A DNA stretch of 64,000 nucleotides from Caenorhabditis remanei (taxonomy: Eukaryota > Nematoda > Chromadorea > Rhabditida > Rhabditidae). Each line of letters begins with the position of its first letter. Within the stretch, counting starts at the first letter, position 1. Location: assembly GCF_010183535.1 (NCBI RefSeq), contig NC_071328.1, positions 10,416,001 to 10,480,000 on the forward strand. The letters are read 5' to 3'. The position numbers and the translations under genes were made by a program. Shown here piece by piece: positions 11,168-24,700 of this stretch. Under the pieces are notes generated by a model. The model was not told the DNA's origin. It searched no databases and saw only the letters and a list, made by a program, of their open reading frames with translations.

Positions 11168-13150
11168 ATGGCCAAGAAACCAACAGTAAGTTTCTTAAAC
11201 CAAGTCATTATTGCTTAACTTTTTGTTTTATAGAGATTAACCAAGAAAAGGAAGCGTTCGAGCTGTGCACCGAAGCAGAATGAGCAAGAAATTGCTGATA
11301 CCAACGTTTACGAAGTTGAAAGCATCTGCGGACAAGTGATTTTTGGTTAAGTTTTACAGGCATCTAATTAATTGATTCCAGAGCATTCAAGGCAACACAA
11401 TTCAGTATGAAGTAAAATGGAAAGGGTATTCTGATGATGAAAACACATCGGAACCAGAGTTCAGATTGAATTGTGACGATAAAATTGTTAGCTACGTTAC
11501 GGACCTAATCGATTGTACCAATTACATCGAGAAGATTCCCAAATCAATTGAAGCTCTCGATAAGTTGAAAGCAAATAAAAAAGCTATTTTGGGTGCGTAA
11601 AATTTTTTTTTTCCGTAAACATTATTTTTCAGAAGATATTGCACCAATCGCATATCTAGCTCAAACGACGGTGCATGGTGGAGTTGTAAAATTTGCGAGT
11701 GTCGACACAATCTCAAATATTCTGAAATATTCAAGATACATTATCTCATCCGATCAGTTATACGCTATGTACGCAGCATACGTTCCGAATGATGAAAAAA
11801 ACGAAAATGTTGGGAACGTCAGAAAAGATATGGAGCAATGGCAGATGGAACTTGACCGATTGCAAATCCATTTTGCTGACTATCCAAAACTGAAAATCAA
11901 AGTTCCTGATACGATTCGTTCAGTTTTCTATCTACCACCGCCTTTGTCACATTTGCTGTTTGAACCAGTGACTGAGGAAACGTTCGAAAAACGTAAAGTG
12001 CGCATGTATCATTTTCCTCCTAAAGCCAATCAACTCAGTTTCCACGGAGTAAGTAAACAAGAAACACATGAAGTAGTTCACACACCGTTTTTCAGATTCA
12101 AATGTTCATCAAGCCATCAAACTTAGATGCTTTGGAACAAAATAAGTTTGAGCGTGCGAAAGAGACAGATAGATTGGATTTCCGGTAGCTGTTTTATCAA
12201 ATGACGGAATTCTATTAAAACTTATTTTTTCAGTAAAAGCCCTCGGTTTAGAGTTCCAATGAAGCTTAGCCAACATTATGCTCGTGGATACATTCTCACG
12301 TTGGGTGAAGATGTTGAACAAAACACACCTTTGATGCTAATGGCAGGAGTAATTCGTCCACAAGCAGTTGCTGATCAGTGTCTGAAAAATGATGGGGAAC
12401 GAGTAGCATTTAGCTCGTTCATTGAAATCCCAAACAGTAACATGTGTCTTGATCGTCGCGAGTTTCACGATTTTTCCAAGTATATTCCTCACAGTGTGAG
12501 TTGTTCTATATTGTTGTTTAATATAATTCAGAGAGTAATTATTCACGGAAGAAAACAAGATATTCCATAAGTTCCTATTTTTAAAGTATTTATTTTTTAC
12601 TGCAAACTGCGGACTGAAATACGTGTTTAATAGTTGTAAAACATCTTCAACTTCAGTGTGAACCTACTTGTGGTGTGCGTCTGGTCAACTCTGGGGCCGA
12701 GTTCCCTGATCTTGTGGTCTATTCGCTGCACGCGATTGATGCTTCCTACTCTCATGCGATCACATTGGATTATTACAAAATGTTCCAAAAAGACGTCAAA
12801 CAATATTTCAACAAAAATAAGCCGTCTTGTTCGTTTTGTTTCTAAATACGCAAAAGAATAGTGTTTTCTCTTTCAGCTGGCAAGATTTTCTCTCTCTACG
12901 ATCAGGGTATAGACTTCTTGCACTGCCAATGCTTCATGGAGAAATGTCCAGAAGTTTTATACATCGCGAGATCAAAAGAAGAATGCGCGCCTCCATTGAA
13001 GAAAAAAGCAAAAACAGCAAAGGTAATCCAGAAGAAATAACTAAAGACGTGAAATATTTTCAGAATCAAGAGTCTTTTGATTTCGGTGGATTGAAATTGG
13101 CCGACTCTGATACCACATACATGATCATCGACGGGGAATTCGAAGAATGA
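11168..13150 (+). CDS. chromodomain + SET-domain protein (SUV39-like layout)
   Basis: Nine exons (11168-11185, 11234-11335, 11382-11592, 11633-12048, 12096-12184, 12234-12495, 12657-12828, 12877-13022, 13064-13150) give a 500-residue protein with every phase consistent. A basic leader (KKRKR) is followed by a chromodomain at about residues 30-80 (VYEVESICGQ through VKWKGYSDDENTSEPE). It keeps the three aromatic residues of the methyl-lysine cage (Y, W, Y). After a cysteine-poor middle region comes a SET domain at about 280-425 with YIPHSCEPTC where the family has FINHSCEPNC, and ITLDYY where it has LTFDY. A post-SET zinc motif CQCFMEKC follows. H3K9-type methyltransferases of the SUV39 family share this order, but the usual pre-SET cysteine cluster is absent. 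A chromatin reader with weak or no methyltransferase activity is possible. The donor of exon 7 (GTTCGT) is the weakest junction. Confidence 0.85.
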
Positions 13151-15703
13151 ATTTTTTCAATTTTTCGGCTTGTCTGTGGCCATTTGAATTTCCTTTTTAA
13201 TCTAATAACCTGTTTTATATAAATATTCGTATGTTTTTTTTCTGATTAATTATGCTTGATGTTTTAACAGTATACTCTGAATTCAGTAATTTATATCAAA
13301 GAGTTGAATTGATATAGCTTTCACATTCCTTCCATATAATTGAAACTTCTAGTTTTGAAAAAAAAAACACGAGGAAAACGCTATACTTCAAAGTTTTCTA
13401 ACGTCCATATTCTCTTATATTTAGTCGCCTCACTACTAGAGCATTCATGACAGTCGAATCTTCTTGAGACCTAATCTCTACCATATGCTGTTGTTAATCC
13501 GTATGCTTCACATTTCTACTGAAGTCTGTAACAAGAGCAGATGACGGTTCACTACATCAAGCGCTCTTGAGTTTTCGAATTCGATTAGAGATTCTCTTTT
13601 CTAATTCAACTCTGAATTTAATTCAATCAGAGTAGGGTATTCGAAACCACTGATCAAGATTCGCTGGCCGCATAAGTAGTTTGTTGTCAGCTGTCGTTTT
13701 CATCATTTGCACCTGCTACTATTACCACCACTTTACCATTCATGTCCTCTTTCTTTTCTTTTATTTCTTCTTCTTTTCCCGGTCTGTCATCATCATCCGG
13801 CTGCCCGTAGCGCGTTGACCCTTGTGTTCTCTTTTCCATTCTGCGCTTCTACTGCCTTCAGCACTGTCTAACTAACCAGCGGTCTGCTCCAGCGGCCGTT
13901 AGCCTCCCATAGCAATTCCCTTTCCTCCCGCTTTCGTGCACTATTCCCGGCGGTGCCCACTGCCTTGGCTCCATTTAAACACGCGGGCCCTCTTGAGAGA
14001 GTTCGTTTTGCGCTTTTCTTATCGTTTCTTTCATCCTATTCGAACTATTAAAATCCTTAATTTCGAATTTCCCATATGAAATAACTTAACATACATTTAT
14101 TGCACAGAACATTCCCGTTTATTACATTTTTCCTTTTCTTTAAATTATATCCAGTTTCAAACTGAAATTAGTCTTTAAAAAACTCCTATTTCACAATAAC
14201 TTTCTTTTCAAGACGTAATTTAGAAACTTTTGCGGGTAAACACATCCGAAATACAGTTTGTTGAAAATTATATTTTTTGTTGTCAGAAAGCTTATATTTA
14301 GTCACTCAAAGTATTCACCCAAATGTATCAATATTTTTTGCTATCCGTTTTCATCGTTAAGACATTCTCGTAATTTTTCGATTTTCAGCGAGATCGTCAC
14401 ACCACGCTCGATCATATGTTGACACTATATGCCGATTTAGTTCTGTTCACATAAAATGCCAGTCATTCAGGATGGTAAAGTGAGTTTTTTTTGAAACGGC
14501 GGCATTTTTAGTGGAAAATGTTTACGACGTCGATGGTGGCGCCGTAATCCATCGAAGCGATTAATGCGGAGAACGATAGAGTGCGAACTGTTCAAACTGA
14601 TGGAATTATATACTGAGAAAAGTTATTTTCACTGAATCTTCAAGTCGTCAAGGTGTAAAATCAACTCATATTTTTTGAAATATGTTATGAGTCAATTGTT
14701 TTGTGTCACTCATTGCTCCTCGATGCTTCCGTATTCTTTTTCTCATCCATTAATTCCCACGTCAGAGAGAAAACGAGACGTAGACACAAAAATGAAATAG
14801 TGACCGGTTGTAAAGTTGTAGAGCGTTAAAGAGTGTAGCTCTTCAGACGAATCCTAGAAACAGATGCCCGTTTTGTACTCTTGAAGATGTGTTTTCCTAA
14901 CATCGTTCAAAATTGTATATTAGAATTTTAATGTTATGTAAAAGAATAATGGCCTATAAAAAGAAAAAGGGAACAAGAACAGGGAGATAGGTTTGTAAGA
15001 AAAAAGAGTGAGTGTGTAATGGTGGCAGTTTATGGCAATCTGACGAAAAGAATGCTTGGAGTGATGACAGAAAAATGGGAGGAAAAAAAGAAAACGAAAG
15101 GAAATCTCTTCAGTCTTGTCTCGGGTTTTCTTTCCATTTTTGCGAGTCAACTGCTATGTTTTTTCTTCTTTCCGAATTTCTTCGAAATTTTCGACTCAAC
15201 TCCCACTTAGTTTCTGCTCTATCACTTCAAGTGATAGAATCACAATATTTTGAATTCAACTGACTTTCAAAGTGTGCGATAATTCTAATCACTGGGTCCT
15301 GCAATAAATTTTCCTATATTCTTCTCTAAAACTTAGCTTATTCAATACTATTTCATTACCATTCCCGTCGCGGACAAATGAACAGCGCGCGTACGCACAC
15401 ATCACATCCGCACACAAAAAGTCGATTAACAGATTGAACTTGGTGATAAACTGCAGTGCAATGTGACCGGCAACCCCACTCCCAGTCAGTAGTTTCATCC
15501 CCATTTTTCGTTACCCTCAACTCTTTCTGTTTCTGTGCGTCTCTTCGCTCTCCCTTTTCTCTTTTTCCTGTGACGGCGAATTGAATTCCGATGGTCCTTC
15601 TTCCATTGCGGCACCCCACACCAAACAATGATATTTTTAGCTTCACCAGTTGTTCCTTTTCCCACTCTTTCTTATGAGTAAACTGAACGATTTCTTTTTT
15701 CAG
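13151..15703. other. upstream/promoter region of unc-73
   Basis: No independent gene was recognised. The only plausible coding piece is a small exon at 14456-14479. The stretch 13680-14000 is C/T-rich with a higher GC content, which is common near nematode promoters. Open frames at 14920-15263 and 15289-15733 overlap each other on both strands and lack motifs. Confidence 0.4.
14456..14479 (+). CDS. unc-73: candidate unc-73 upstream coding exon (MPVIQDGK)
   Basis: An ATG at 14456 opens eight codons ending at a good donor (AAA then GTGAGT at 14480). The length is a multiple of three, so it would join in phase to the next exon at 15704, whose acceptor TTTTTTCAG directly precedes ATGACTATG. If used, it adds MPVIQDGK to the N terminus. 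The alternative is trans-splicing of a leader at 15703 with translation starting at 15704. Confidence 0.45.
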
Positions 15704-18700
15704 ATGACTATGAAAGCAGAAGATATTCTCCATGTTCTACGAGATGGCATAGCCATACTTCATGGAGGACGATGTCGAGCTGGTCAAGCAGTCGTTGTAT
15801 GTCCTCCTAGAGAACAAGTTGTCAATCAGGACCATCTACGCAATGTTCTCCTTTATTTATTCGAAATCACCGCGTAAGTATTCGGTTTTTTCCTAATTTG
15901 AAATTTCAAAAAAATTTAAATTAAAAACGCCCATGTTACTCAGAAAAAGTTGCAACAAATTCGCAGAAGTTTGCTCAGTTAGTTTGTTTACCTTTTCGAC
16001 TAAAAAAGCAATCAGTTCAGCAGCCCAAAACTTAGATTGAATTTGCAGAAAAGACGCCCGCGAGAAGGGATTCCTTGTGGTAATTGATATGCGTGGAAAA
16101 CAGACATGGACCAATGTTCGAAATATACTTAAAGCACTAACCGTATGTTTTTTATCCCTAAAAACTCAGAGAGTTTTCAAAAAAATGTTTTTACAGAATG
16201 TAGACAACTCATCAAAAATACAAGTATTCATCATTAAACCAGAAAAGTTTTGGGAGAAACAGAAAGCTCAAATGTCGTTAGGAACATGGGATTTCGAAGT
16301 CGAAATGATTTCATTCGAATCTCTCATCAAAATTATTGATGCTTCACAACTGCCGAAATCTATTGCCGGAGGTTCTTATCCATATGATCATGATGAATGG
16401 CTTGAAATAAGAATTGATCTTGAAAAGTGGATATGGAATGTAACTGAAATCATGGAAACCTTGGAATCAGTTAGAAGGGATATTTGTCAAGGAGAGAACC
16501 CTATCGATGTAGAAACTGCTGAAATAGCTTTGAAAAAGAGTCAATTGGCGAAGAAAAACATCTTCAATATTCCTGTAGATAGCATTGAAGCAGAAGGAAA
16601 CAAAGTAAGGATTTCGAAAAGTCATTGAACATTTTCATAATATCAACGTGTTTTCAGATTGTGAATCGAATACTACAACCATCGAAAGGGGTGAAAAATC
16701 CAGATCTTCAAGCCACAACTCCTTATGTTTCAAATTTGACTGACTCTCTCAGATTACTAAAGTGAGTCAAAAGAAGTTGAATCGATTGACATAGTGTCGG
16801 TTTCAGAGGTGACGTTCACAAAAATTGGGATTCTCGTCAAGCAGAACTAGTGAAAGTTTATCACCAAAAACTATTTGAGCGTGATGTAGAAATTATGATT
16901 GAATCTCTGGCACCATACAAGAGAAAGTGTGAACGCAGTATGGGAGATGTTGGGGGATGTGTCAGCGATGTCAATTCACTTGCAGAAGATTTTGAAAAAT
17001 TCCAATTAGCTGTCAAGGTGAGGGAAACAACAATTTTCTAAAAATTCCAAATGATCATTTTAACAGGGAATGGAAGTTTCTGTAAAACGAGTATTCGACC
17101 AAGGAAACCATTTGAGAACTACAGGAGCTCGAAATCAAATTGTGAGTAAATATTATTCGATTTTACACAATCATTAAGTTTATCTCAGACTGACCATGTC
17201 ACGGAACAGTTAACAATTGAATGGCGTGTTGTTAAGGAACTCATGGATCGCAGAAGTACAATTCTACACAACGCTAGAGAGTTTTTCAAATCAGCCCAAT
17301 GTTATTTTGCTGAAATTCCTTCGTGGACAGCACAACCAGGCGTTAACCCAAATGATGTGATGTTCAGTCAAGAATCTTTAGAGATTGCAATCAGGACGCA
17401 TGATTCTTTTTGGGCACAAGTCGAGGAAATTTATGCGCAAGCATACGACGATGCACTGAATTTAATGAAGTCATTGAAAGAATCTGACACCGAAGATAAC
17501 GTTGCTAAAGAGCATTCTGGTCGACTACAGAGAGCTCACAAACAGTTAGGAGAAAAGTGGAAAGAAAGACAGGTCAGTTATCCTGAGACCTTCAAAGTGT
17601 AAACTTCAAACTTGCAGGTACTCCTCCATCATATGCTCGCAATGATCGCATTTGAAACTGATGTCAAATTAGTAGTCGACTGGCTTCAACTTCATGGAGA
17701 ACCCTATCTACGACGTAATATTCATATAGGAGAGAATATGAATCAGGCGAGAACATTCCAACGTAATCACACAAATTTTCAACGGGTAGCTGCAAACACT
17801 TACGGGAATGTGCAAAAACTTCGACGAGTTTATCAAGATGTTACAAACTCGGGCAGCCGTAAGTTTTTCTGAAGAATCACCATAGTAAAACAACCAAACC
17901 AGGATTTTCAGAAGTTTGCGATGTCAACAAAATGCAGGAACTCATGACGGATCTCACAGCGAAAATAGAAAAATTTACAACTATAGAACAATCGAGAGAA
18001 CATTTGCTTCGCCAATCTGTTCTTTTTCACACTCATTACACAGAGTTGACAGATTGGTATGCAAAAATGCGTGAAAAGTATAATGATAAACGGATAGATT
18101 TGACTGTTCAAGTTTGTGATAAGAATAAAGAACGATTTGTTCTGGAAACGGATGAAACAGCACAGGTATGGTTTAAGAGGATCCTCGTTTCAAATAAGTG
18201 TACATTTTAGGCATATGCAATGACAATTGACGAAGGAAAGACACTAGTTGAAATGATGCACAAAGCCACTCGGTCATTTGATGTTGATTATGCAGCTAGT
18301 ATAGCACATATCCAAATTCTTATATCTGATATTGGTGTGTCATTTCAGTTATTGAAATCAATGTAATAATAATTATTATTTACAGAAGAAAAGAATACAC
18401 TTATATCGTCAGAATGGGGACCGAGGCGTACTCTCTTGCACATCGCTTCTAAATTTGCCATGTTTGAACAAAATAAATTTGAAGTATTGGAACAGATCCA
18501 AGGCTGGGAGGAAGACATGCGAGAAATGATCGAATCACCTTCCTTCCATGAAAAAGCTGACAATGTGATGCCCTATCACATAGAGAATCAAGAAAAGGTT
18601 CGAGAAGCCATCTCATCTATTCAAAAAGCTGCAATGGAGTTATCACAAGTACTCTACAGTCATAAATTAACTGATCTACGTGATAAACGGGATAGAGTAG

Positions 18701-21700
18701 TACTCGAAGCGATAAGAGAACATGTTCGAGAACTTGAACTTTCTGAGACCAGAGTTATGTCTTACGCCAATGAAACATCATCACGGATCAATGCAGTTCG
18801 CGAAGTTGTGGATTTACGAAAAGTATCCGATGGAGTCTGCAGACTGATCGACACTCAATTGAAAGCTTTAACAACTCTTGGAGTGATTCCACATGATTAC
18901 AGCGATACAGTACAGAAACAAGATGAATTGAGAGCTTTTCGAGATGCTGTTACAAACAGACTGCGAGATCCGTATGACAATTTCGTCGTACGGTTTCGGG
19001 AGTTAATGGAAAATCGGCTTGCCAATCGTGATGTTGTTGTACAATACAATGAAGTGATACAAACTAAATACCGTCGACTGATGGCACTTTGCGAAGAGAG
19101 AAACAAATTACTGAAATCTGCCCATGGATGTTACAAGACTTACGAAACTGCAGTTCTTCCTATTCTGAACCAACTTGAATCCGAGTATCATTCCCCAACT
19201 GTCACTGATTGGTGTGCTGGATGTACATCTACTGTGCACGCTGATCGTGCCGCCTATATTGATGATTTGCTCAACAAGCATGATGATTACAAAGAAAGAT
19301 TCGGAAAAGGATGCACGTATGCGTTGAGAAATGGAGATTTTCTTCTACGATACATCAAAAGAGCCAATGTAGCTCCGAGCGAACGGTAGGTTACACTTCA
19401 AATGAAGTAGAAGCATTAAGAAATCCCGCATCAATCAAACAGTATTTGATTTGAATCCATATAGTCTTGCCTCTTAGCTTTAGGCAATATTTTTATTCTT
19501 CGCGCAAACGCGTTTTACGACTCATTTTATATGTTATGATACGGCATTTGATGAAAGAAATTACGGTTCCAGGAAGCGACATGAGAACAAAATTGCCGAC
19601 ATGAAGAACAATATCCGTGAAAGACAATCGAATATTCTCGAACTGTGGTTGCAGAAAAAAGCGCTTCTTCAGGGGTGAGTAATGTTTTTTTTTCACTTTT
19701 AGGTTTTTTTGCGTGACCTTTTCTAAATTGTTGCTTTTTTCTTTACTATCCACATATGCAACAGTCAGGATTTTCTGGCTGACTACTCATTCAGTATATG
19801 TTCTCTACCAGAGTGACAGATCATGAAAAACTGTTCGTTATACCTTATTATTTTTGAAATCAGATTTTTATTACAGATGTAAATTGTTCATCTGTATAGA
19901 AGCAAGGGCAGCACAATTATTAGAGTTCATGAATGGTGAAGGAAATGATAAACTCAAACAATTCGAGAAACGAGGACGCGGAGAATTGAATGATGATGAT
20001 GACGAATTCGCAAAATTCAAATCAGAAGTGAAGCAGAAGAAGACGGATATTCAAACATTCTTAATGCTTTGTACCGATGATTCGATGAGTCGTGGTGTGC
20101 ATACAGGACAAATTGATCGATGTATTGAACAAGTTAGTTAGATTTAAATTTCTGTAGACGGTGCAATGACGAAAATTGATAGAAAAACACATGTATTTGA
20201 CCAGCGCCTGCAGAAATTATAATATCTGCGAAACATCTGGTAGATCAAAACATTCTTTCATTTTGACCTCAAATAGTTACCATAACTTTGGTTTTTTGCA
20301 TCCAATTCAATCGTCTCGAATTTAAAATTCCTTTAATTTCTCAGTGAACTTCTTCAAGATTTCTGTCTGAAAATAATTAATTAATAATAATATTTTTTGA
20401 ATGAATGAGGTAATAATCTGATAATTTTCCTTTCTATTATCAATTATTTTTCAGGTGAAAGAAAAGTTCAATCAGTTCTCTCGAAGAGTTGGAGATTGTG
20501 AAGTTGTTCTGAGGGGTGAAAATGGTGGTCCAAGCACATCGAAAGATGAATTCTCACTTGACCGTCACTCTGATACAGCTATATTCAATGAACGAACAAT
20601 CAATCAACAGCGTGCTGAGAATAGGAAAACACTCGAACCAATGCGAGAGCTTATTCAGTCAGAAAGGGATTATATTAAGGATCTGGAAAGATGCGTTAAT
20701 ATGTGAGTACTCGAACACAGTTTTTTCCAGTTTCTTGTTGTTCAATCTCGAGGCAATAATTTTCTGTTTTCAGATATGTCAAGGAGTTCGATCAAGCTGT
20801 GAAAAATGGTACTGTACCTACACTACCAAAATATGAAATATTTGGTAACATTGAAAAAATCTTTCAATTCCATCATGAGTGAGTTTAATATTTTTTCGAA
20901 TTCCCTAATACTAAGACTAATTTCATAATTTCAGCAAACTTCTTCCTGAACTGGTAAAATACGAAAATCAACCGGAAGCGGTGGGAGCTTCGTTCACGGT
21001 TTGGATTGATCTGCTCAACGAACTCTACACAGAATATTGTGTGAATAAAGAGCAAAAGAATTATATGCTTGCCACTCCTGAAGCTGTTGCGTTTTTCACC
21101 GGGATTCGAGAGAAAAATGGGCTCGAAATCAACAACGAAATCGCTAGTCTTCTGATTAAGCCAGTACAAAGAATAACCCGATATCGTCTCCTGATTGAAC
21201 AGCTTTTGAAAAGTTGCAATGACAAAGCATATGATCTGAAAGAAGCATATGAAGTTGTGTGTAGTGTTCCAAGAAAAGTCAACGATCTCATTCATTTCAA
21301 CTGCCTAGAACTGAAAAATTGCAATGTAAGTTTTTGTCTTGTCTAGTATTCTCTTTATATTCTTGGTTTCAGGTTGATGAATTGGGTCCATTCGTAACTC
21401 AGGATACCCTTACAGTTTGGGAACCGAGAGCATATTTCAAAGGTCGTGGAAAAGAGCGTCAAGTATTCCTATTTGATCTTTCAATTGTTTTTGCCAAGAG
21501 ACTCGAAATTTCACCGAAGAATTTCAAATATGTCATCAAAGGAAAACCCCTTCCGTTGAGTGAAGTCTCAATTGTGGAACATGTCGAAGGCGACTCATGT
21601 CGATTCGGATTACGTGTCGGAACTGTATCTTCAAATGATAACCGAACCGATTTGAAGGCTTCCAATGAGAACACAAAGGTGAAGTGGGTTCTAAAGATTC

Positions 21701-24700
21701 GCGAGTTGACTACTGGAATGCTACCGTTGGGACTTGGAGTTTCACCAGCCCTTTCAGTTGGGACACTTTCGTCTGCTAGGAGTGTATCGCACCGTTCTGG
21801 AGCTTCAACATCTTCTGGAGGAGAGAATCGACAATCGCAAGACGTTGAATCTCTTCTGGCTCATCGTTATAGTGTTCACAGCGTTGATAGTGAGGTGAGC
21901 AATTTTTTCGCTTTTTCTTTTACATGAAAAGATTGCGATAGAGATAGGAAAATCTCTCTTTTTTATTGGCGGGTAGGTCGTGTCTCGTATGACAGGTGCC
22001 ATTGACTGGAATGTATGGAATGGAATTTTTCACATCAAGCAAGATAATGATAGGAAATTTCAGTTGTACTGTAGTAGAGAGTTATAAACGAAAATAGTGA
22101 TTCATGGTGTATAAATTTCTAATACTCGGGCATCAATTGAGGAATATTTTGTTTTTGTTGGTTGTTGTTGTTTCATTCTCTTCATCAGGAATGATATACA
22201 GAACTGATGATTCACTAACAAAAATGTATTCAATGGCTAGTGATGGTACTTAAATGATTGCACATCGCAAGCACACATATACACGCACAGGATTAGAAAG
22301 TCTCGTTTCTCACACAACAAACTTCGGTCGGCTCCCTCCCGGGAAGACGGCTGTCGTCTGCAACCTCGTGATCGTTTCTACTCTCTTCTCTTCCCGGAGC
22401 AGCTCCCTCTCCTCATCATCATCATCTTCTTCTTTTGCTCCTTCATCCTATCCATCTTTACTCAAGAAGTCTAATCGATATCATTCATCAGTCCCCGAAG
22501 AAAAAATAACTGGGACAGCCATACTCCCACGAAAGCTCGTCGTTGTTCTGATATGCCGCTATAATTCATCTACCGTAGTCTTTCAGTCAACTAGTATTAT
22601 TGATTGATTGATTGTCCCCTGGTTATTTTATCGAAGCGCAGTCTATTCTTTTTATTCCTTACTGCCGCATTCGCGTCTCTTATTTTCCCACGGTTCGCGC
22701 TGTTCAATTCGCTTCTCTAACAGTCGATTCTTTTTTTCGATTGTGGAAGTTCCCGTTGTACTTCGAAAAACTCAAAATGGCAATAAACTGCTTTTCGTGT
22801 ATAAGCAAGGTGAGTACTGAAAATAAATCCTTTGATATGACGTGTTTATCAATTTCCTCTAGGCGTGACTCTGATGAGAAGTGGCGCAGTGTGATCTGCT
22901 CCTATACTAGTAATATGTTGATTGGATTTGTGGCTCCCCACCCGTCGGCTAAGCTGAGCTCCTTCTTTTCTTTTTGGAAAAAAGAGTTTTTAACAAGTTT
23001 GATACCTCTTCCGTTTAGTTATTTTTCTTCGTCATAGTTGTCTCATACTACTCAAAAAATTTGAATAACATTTTCCAAAATAATCTGTGTGGTGGTAGTA
23101 AAAGGGAAATGAATTAATAATAACACATCCACACACACACACACACCCTTGCAACTGAACGTCTTTTCGTTTCTCAAAAACAGAGCTCCTATTTGTGTCT
23201 CTTCGGTTTCCTCACATTTTGCCACGCTGGGGACAACGTAGTTTTCATATTTTTCTTCAAAAAACGATGGATTAGTTAGAATTTTTCTATTTTAAGTATG
23301 TCCCATCGAGTTGATGTGTTGTTCCGCGTGACTGCCCTATTCTATTCATCACACTGGTCTTTCCGATCATGATGAGCTATCCTTTCTTCTGTGGTTCTCA
23401 ACTTCTAATCCTCATTTTCTTCGTTTTCATCTCTTCGAATTCAGGCTCTCCCCCCTTACTGACTTTTTTCTTCCCTGTCTTAACATCGTTTCCGTGTCGA
23501 TGTTGTTGGAAATGTGAGTAATCCAACAAACGAGTCTCAAATTCTTGGCGATGGTTGGATGTTTGATATTTGTTTAGTCCAAGATGTCGTCCCAACTCCG
23601 CCCACTTGTCGCATTGGCTGTGCTCAGCGTCGGACTCGTTTTAATTGGCTCAGATTATCAACTAAGACGAACAAAAGAAGGCGAAACAAAACCTTATTAT
23701 TGTTGTCGACACTCACATTATACTAAATCGTCACCTCCTTTTCATGTCCCTTTCTTCTGAATTCATTCTATCTTCTTACTGCTGCCATCTATCATCATTG
23801 TTTTCAATCGGAATTCTAATCCTTTTTTCTCAGTACATTAACTCGGTCAGTAGTTTTCATGTCTCTTGAAAGGATTTTCTTCTTTTCGTTTCTTGTTGGT
23901 TCTTCTACTGGCGACATCGACTAATTGGTTCAGTGCTCTTCTCTTATTTCGTCCCACCCATTCTCTTCTTCATCGTCATTTGCTTTTCCTATTATCTCAA
24001 ATGATGTTATTTGAAAGAAAACATCAAATTCGGTTATGTCGAGACTCCGCCCCATATACTCCACGGTGGCCACCGCCAGTGTTTTGTGTCGCTTGGATCA
24101 GATCCACTTGATATTTACCCTAGTACATGTATCCATTTCATCGTTTTTTTTTGTGTCGCGCCCCCGCTGCCTCTTTTTCCCTTTCATCTCTTTTCACCTC
24201 TTGTGGTTCATTTCAGTGGTTCATATCGCGTTAGATCGGATGTCAGTTTTTTTTGCGTTTGATGCTGTTTCACTTGATTTCATTTAAACAATTGATATAG
24301 TTTCCCTTTTCATCTAACACAGTTTGAATATGCCGTCTCGGAATCTAGATATGATGAAATGCAGTGTTTTCTTCATGAATATAAAATGAAGTACTCTAGG
24401 GAGTCGACAATATAATTGGCGTCGATATCTTTTTATTGAATAGACCTTTTCCTTCTCGTCTCCATAATTCCTTTCCAATTCCTAGTATTTTTGTCTAGCT
24501 AGTCAACCTATCCCTTCTTTCGTCTCCTGCTTTTTGCGTTTGGCTTTTTGGACAGGTGGAGCGTGAAAATTAGATCTGATGCTGAGCGGTGAGCTATGAG
24601 ACTAACGAACTAGTTTTTTCTAGTGAGATTCAGAAGGTCGAATTGATTTCACCCCACGCAGAACTTCTGAAAATTTTTTTTTTTCGTATAATAATAGTTT

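Noticed and set aside
19573..20132. Apparent frameshift in unc-73 between LLQG and EARAAQ
   Set aside because: Resolved by starting the exon at 19877 after TTATTACAG; then the phase is correct.
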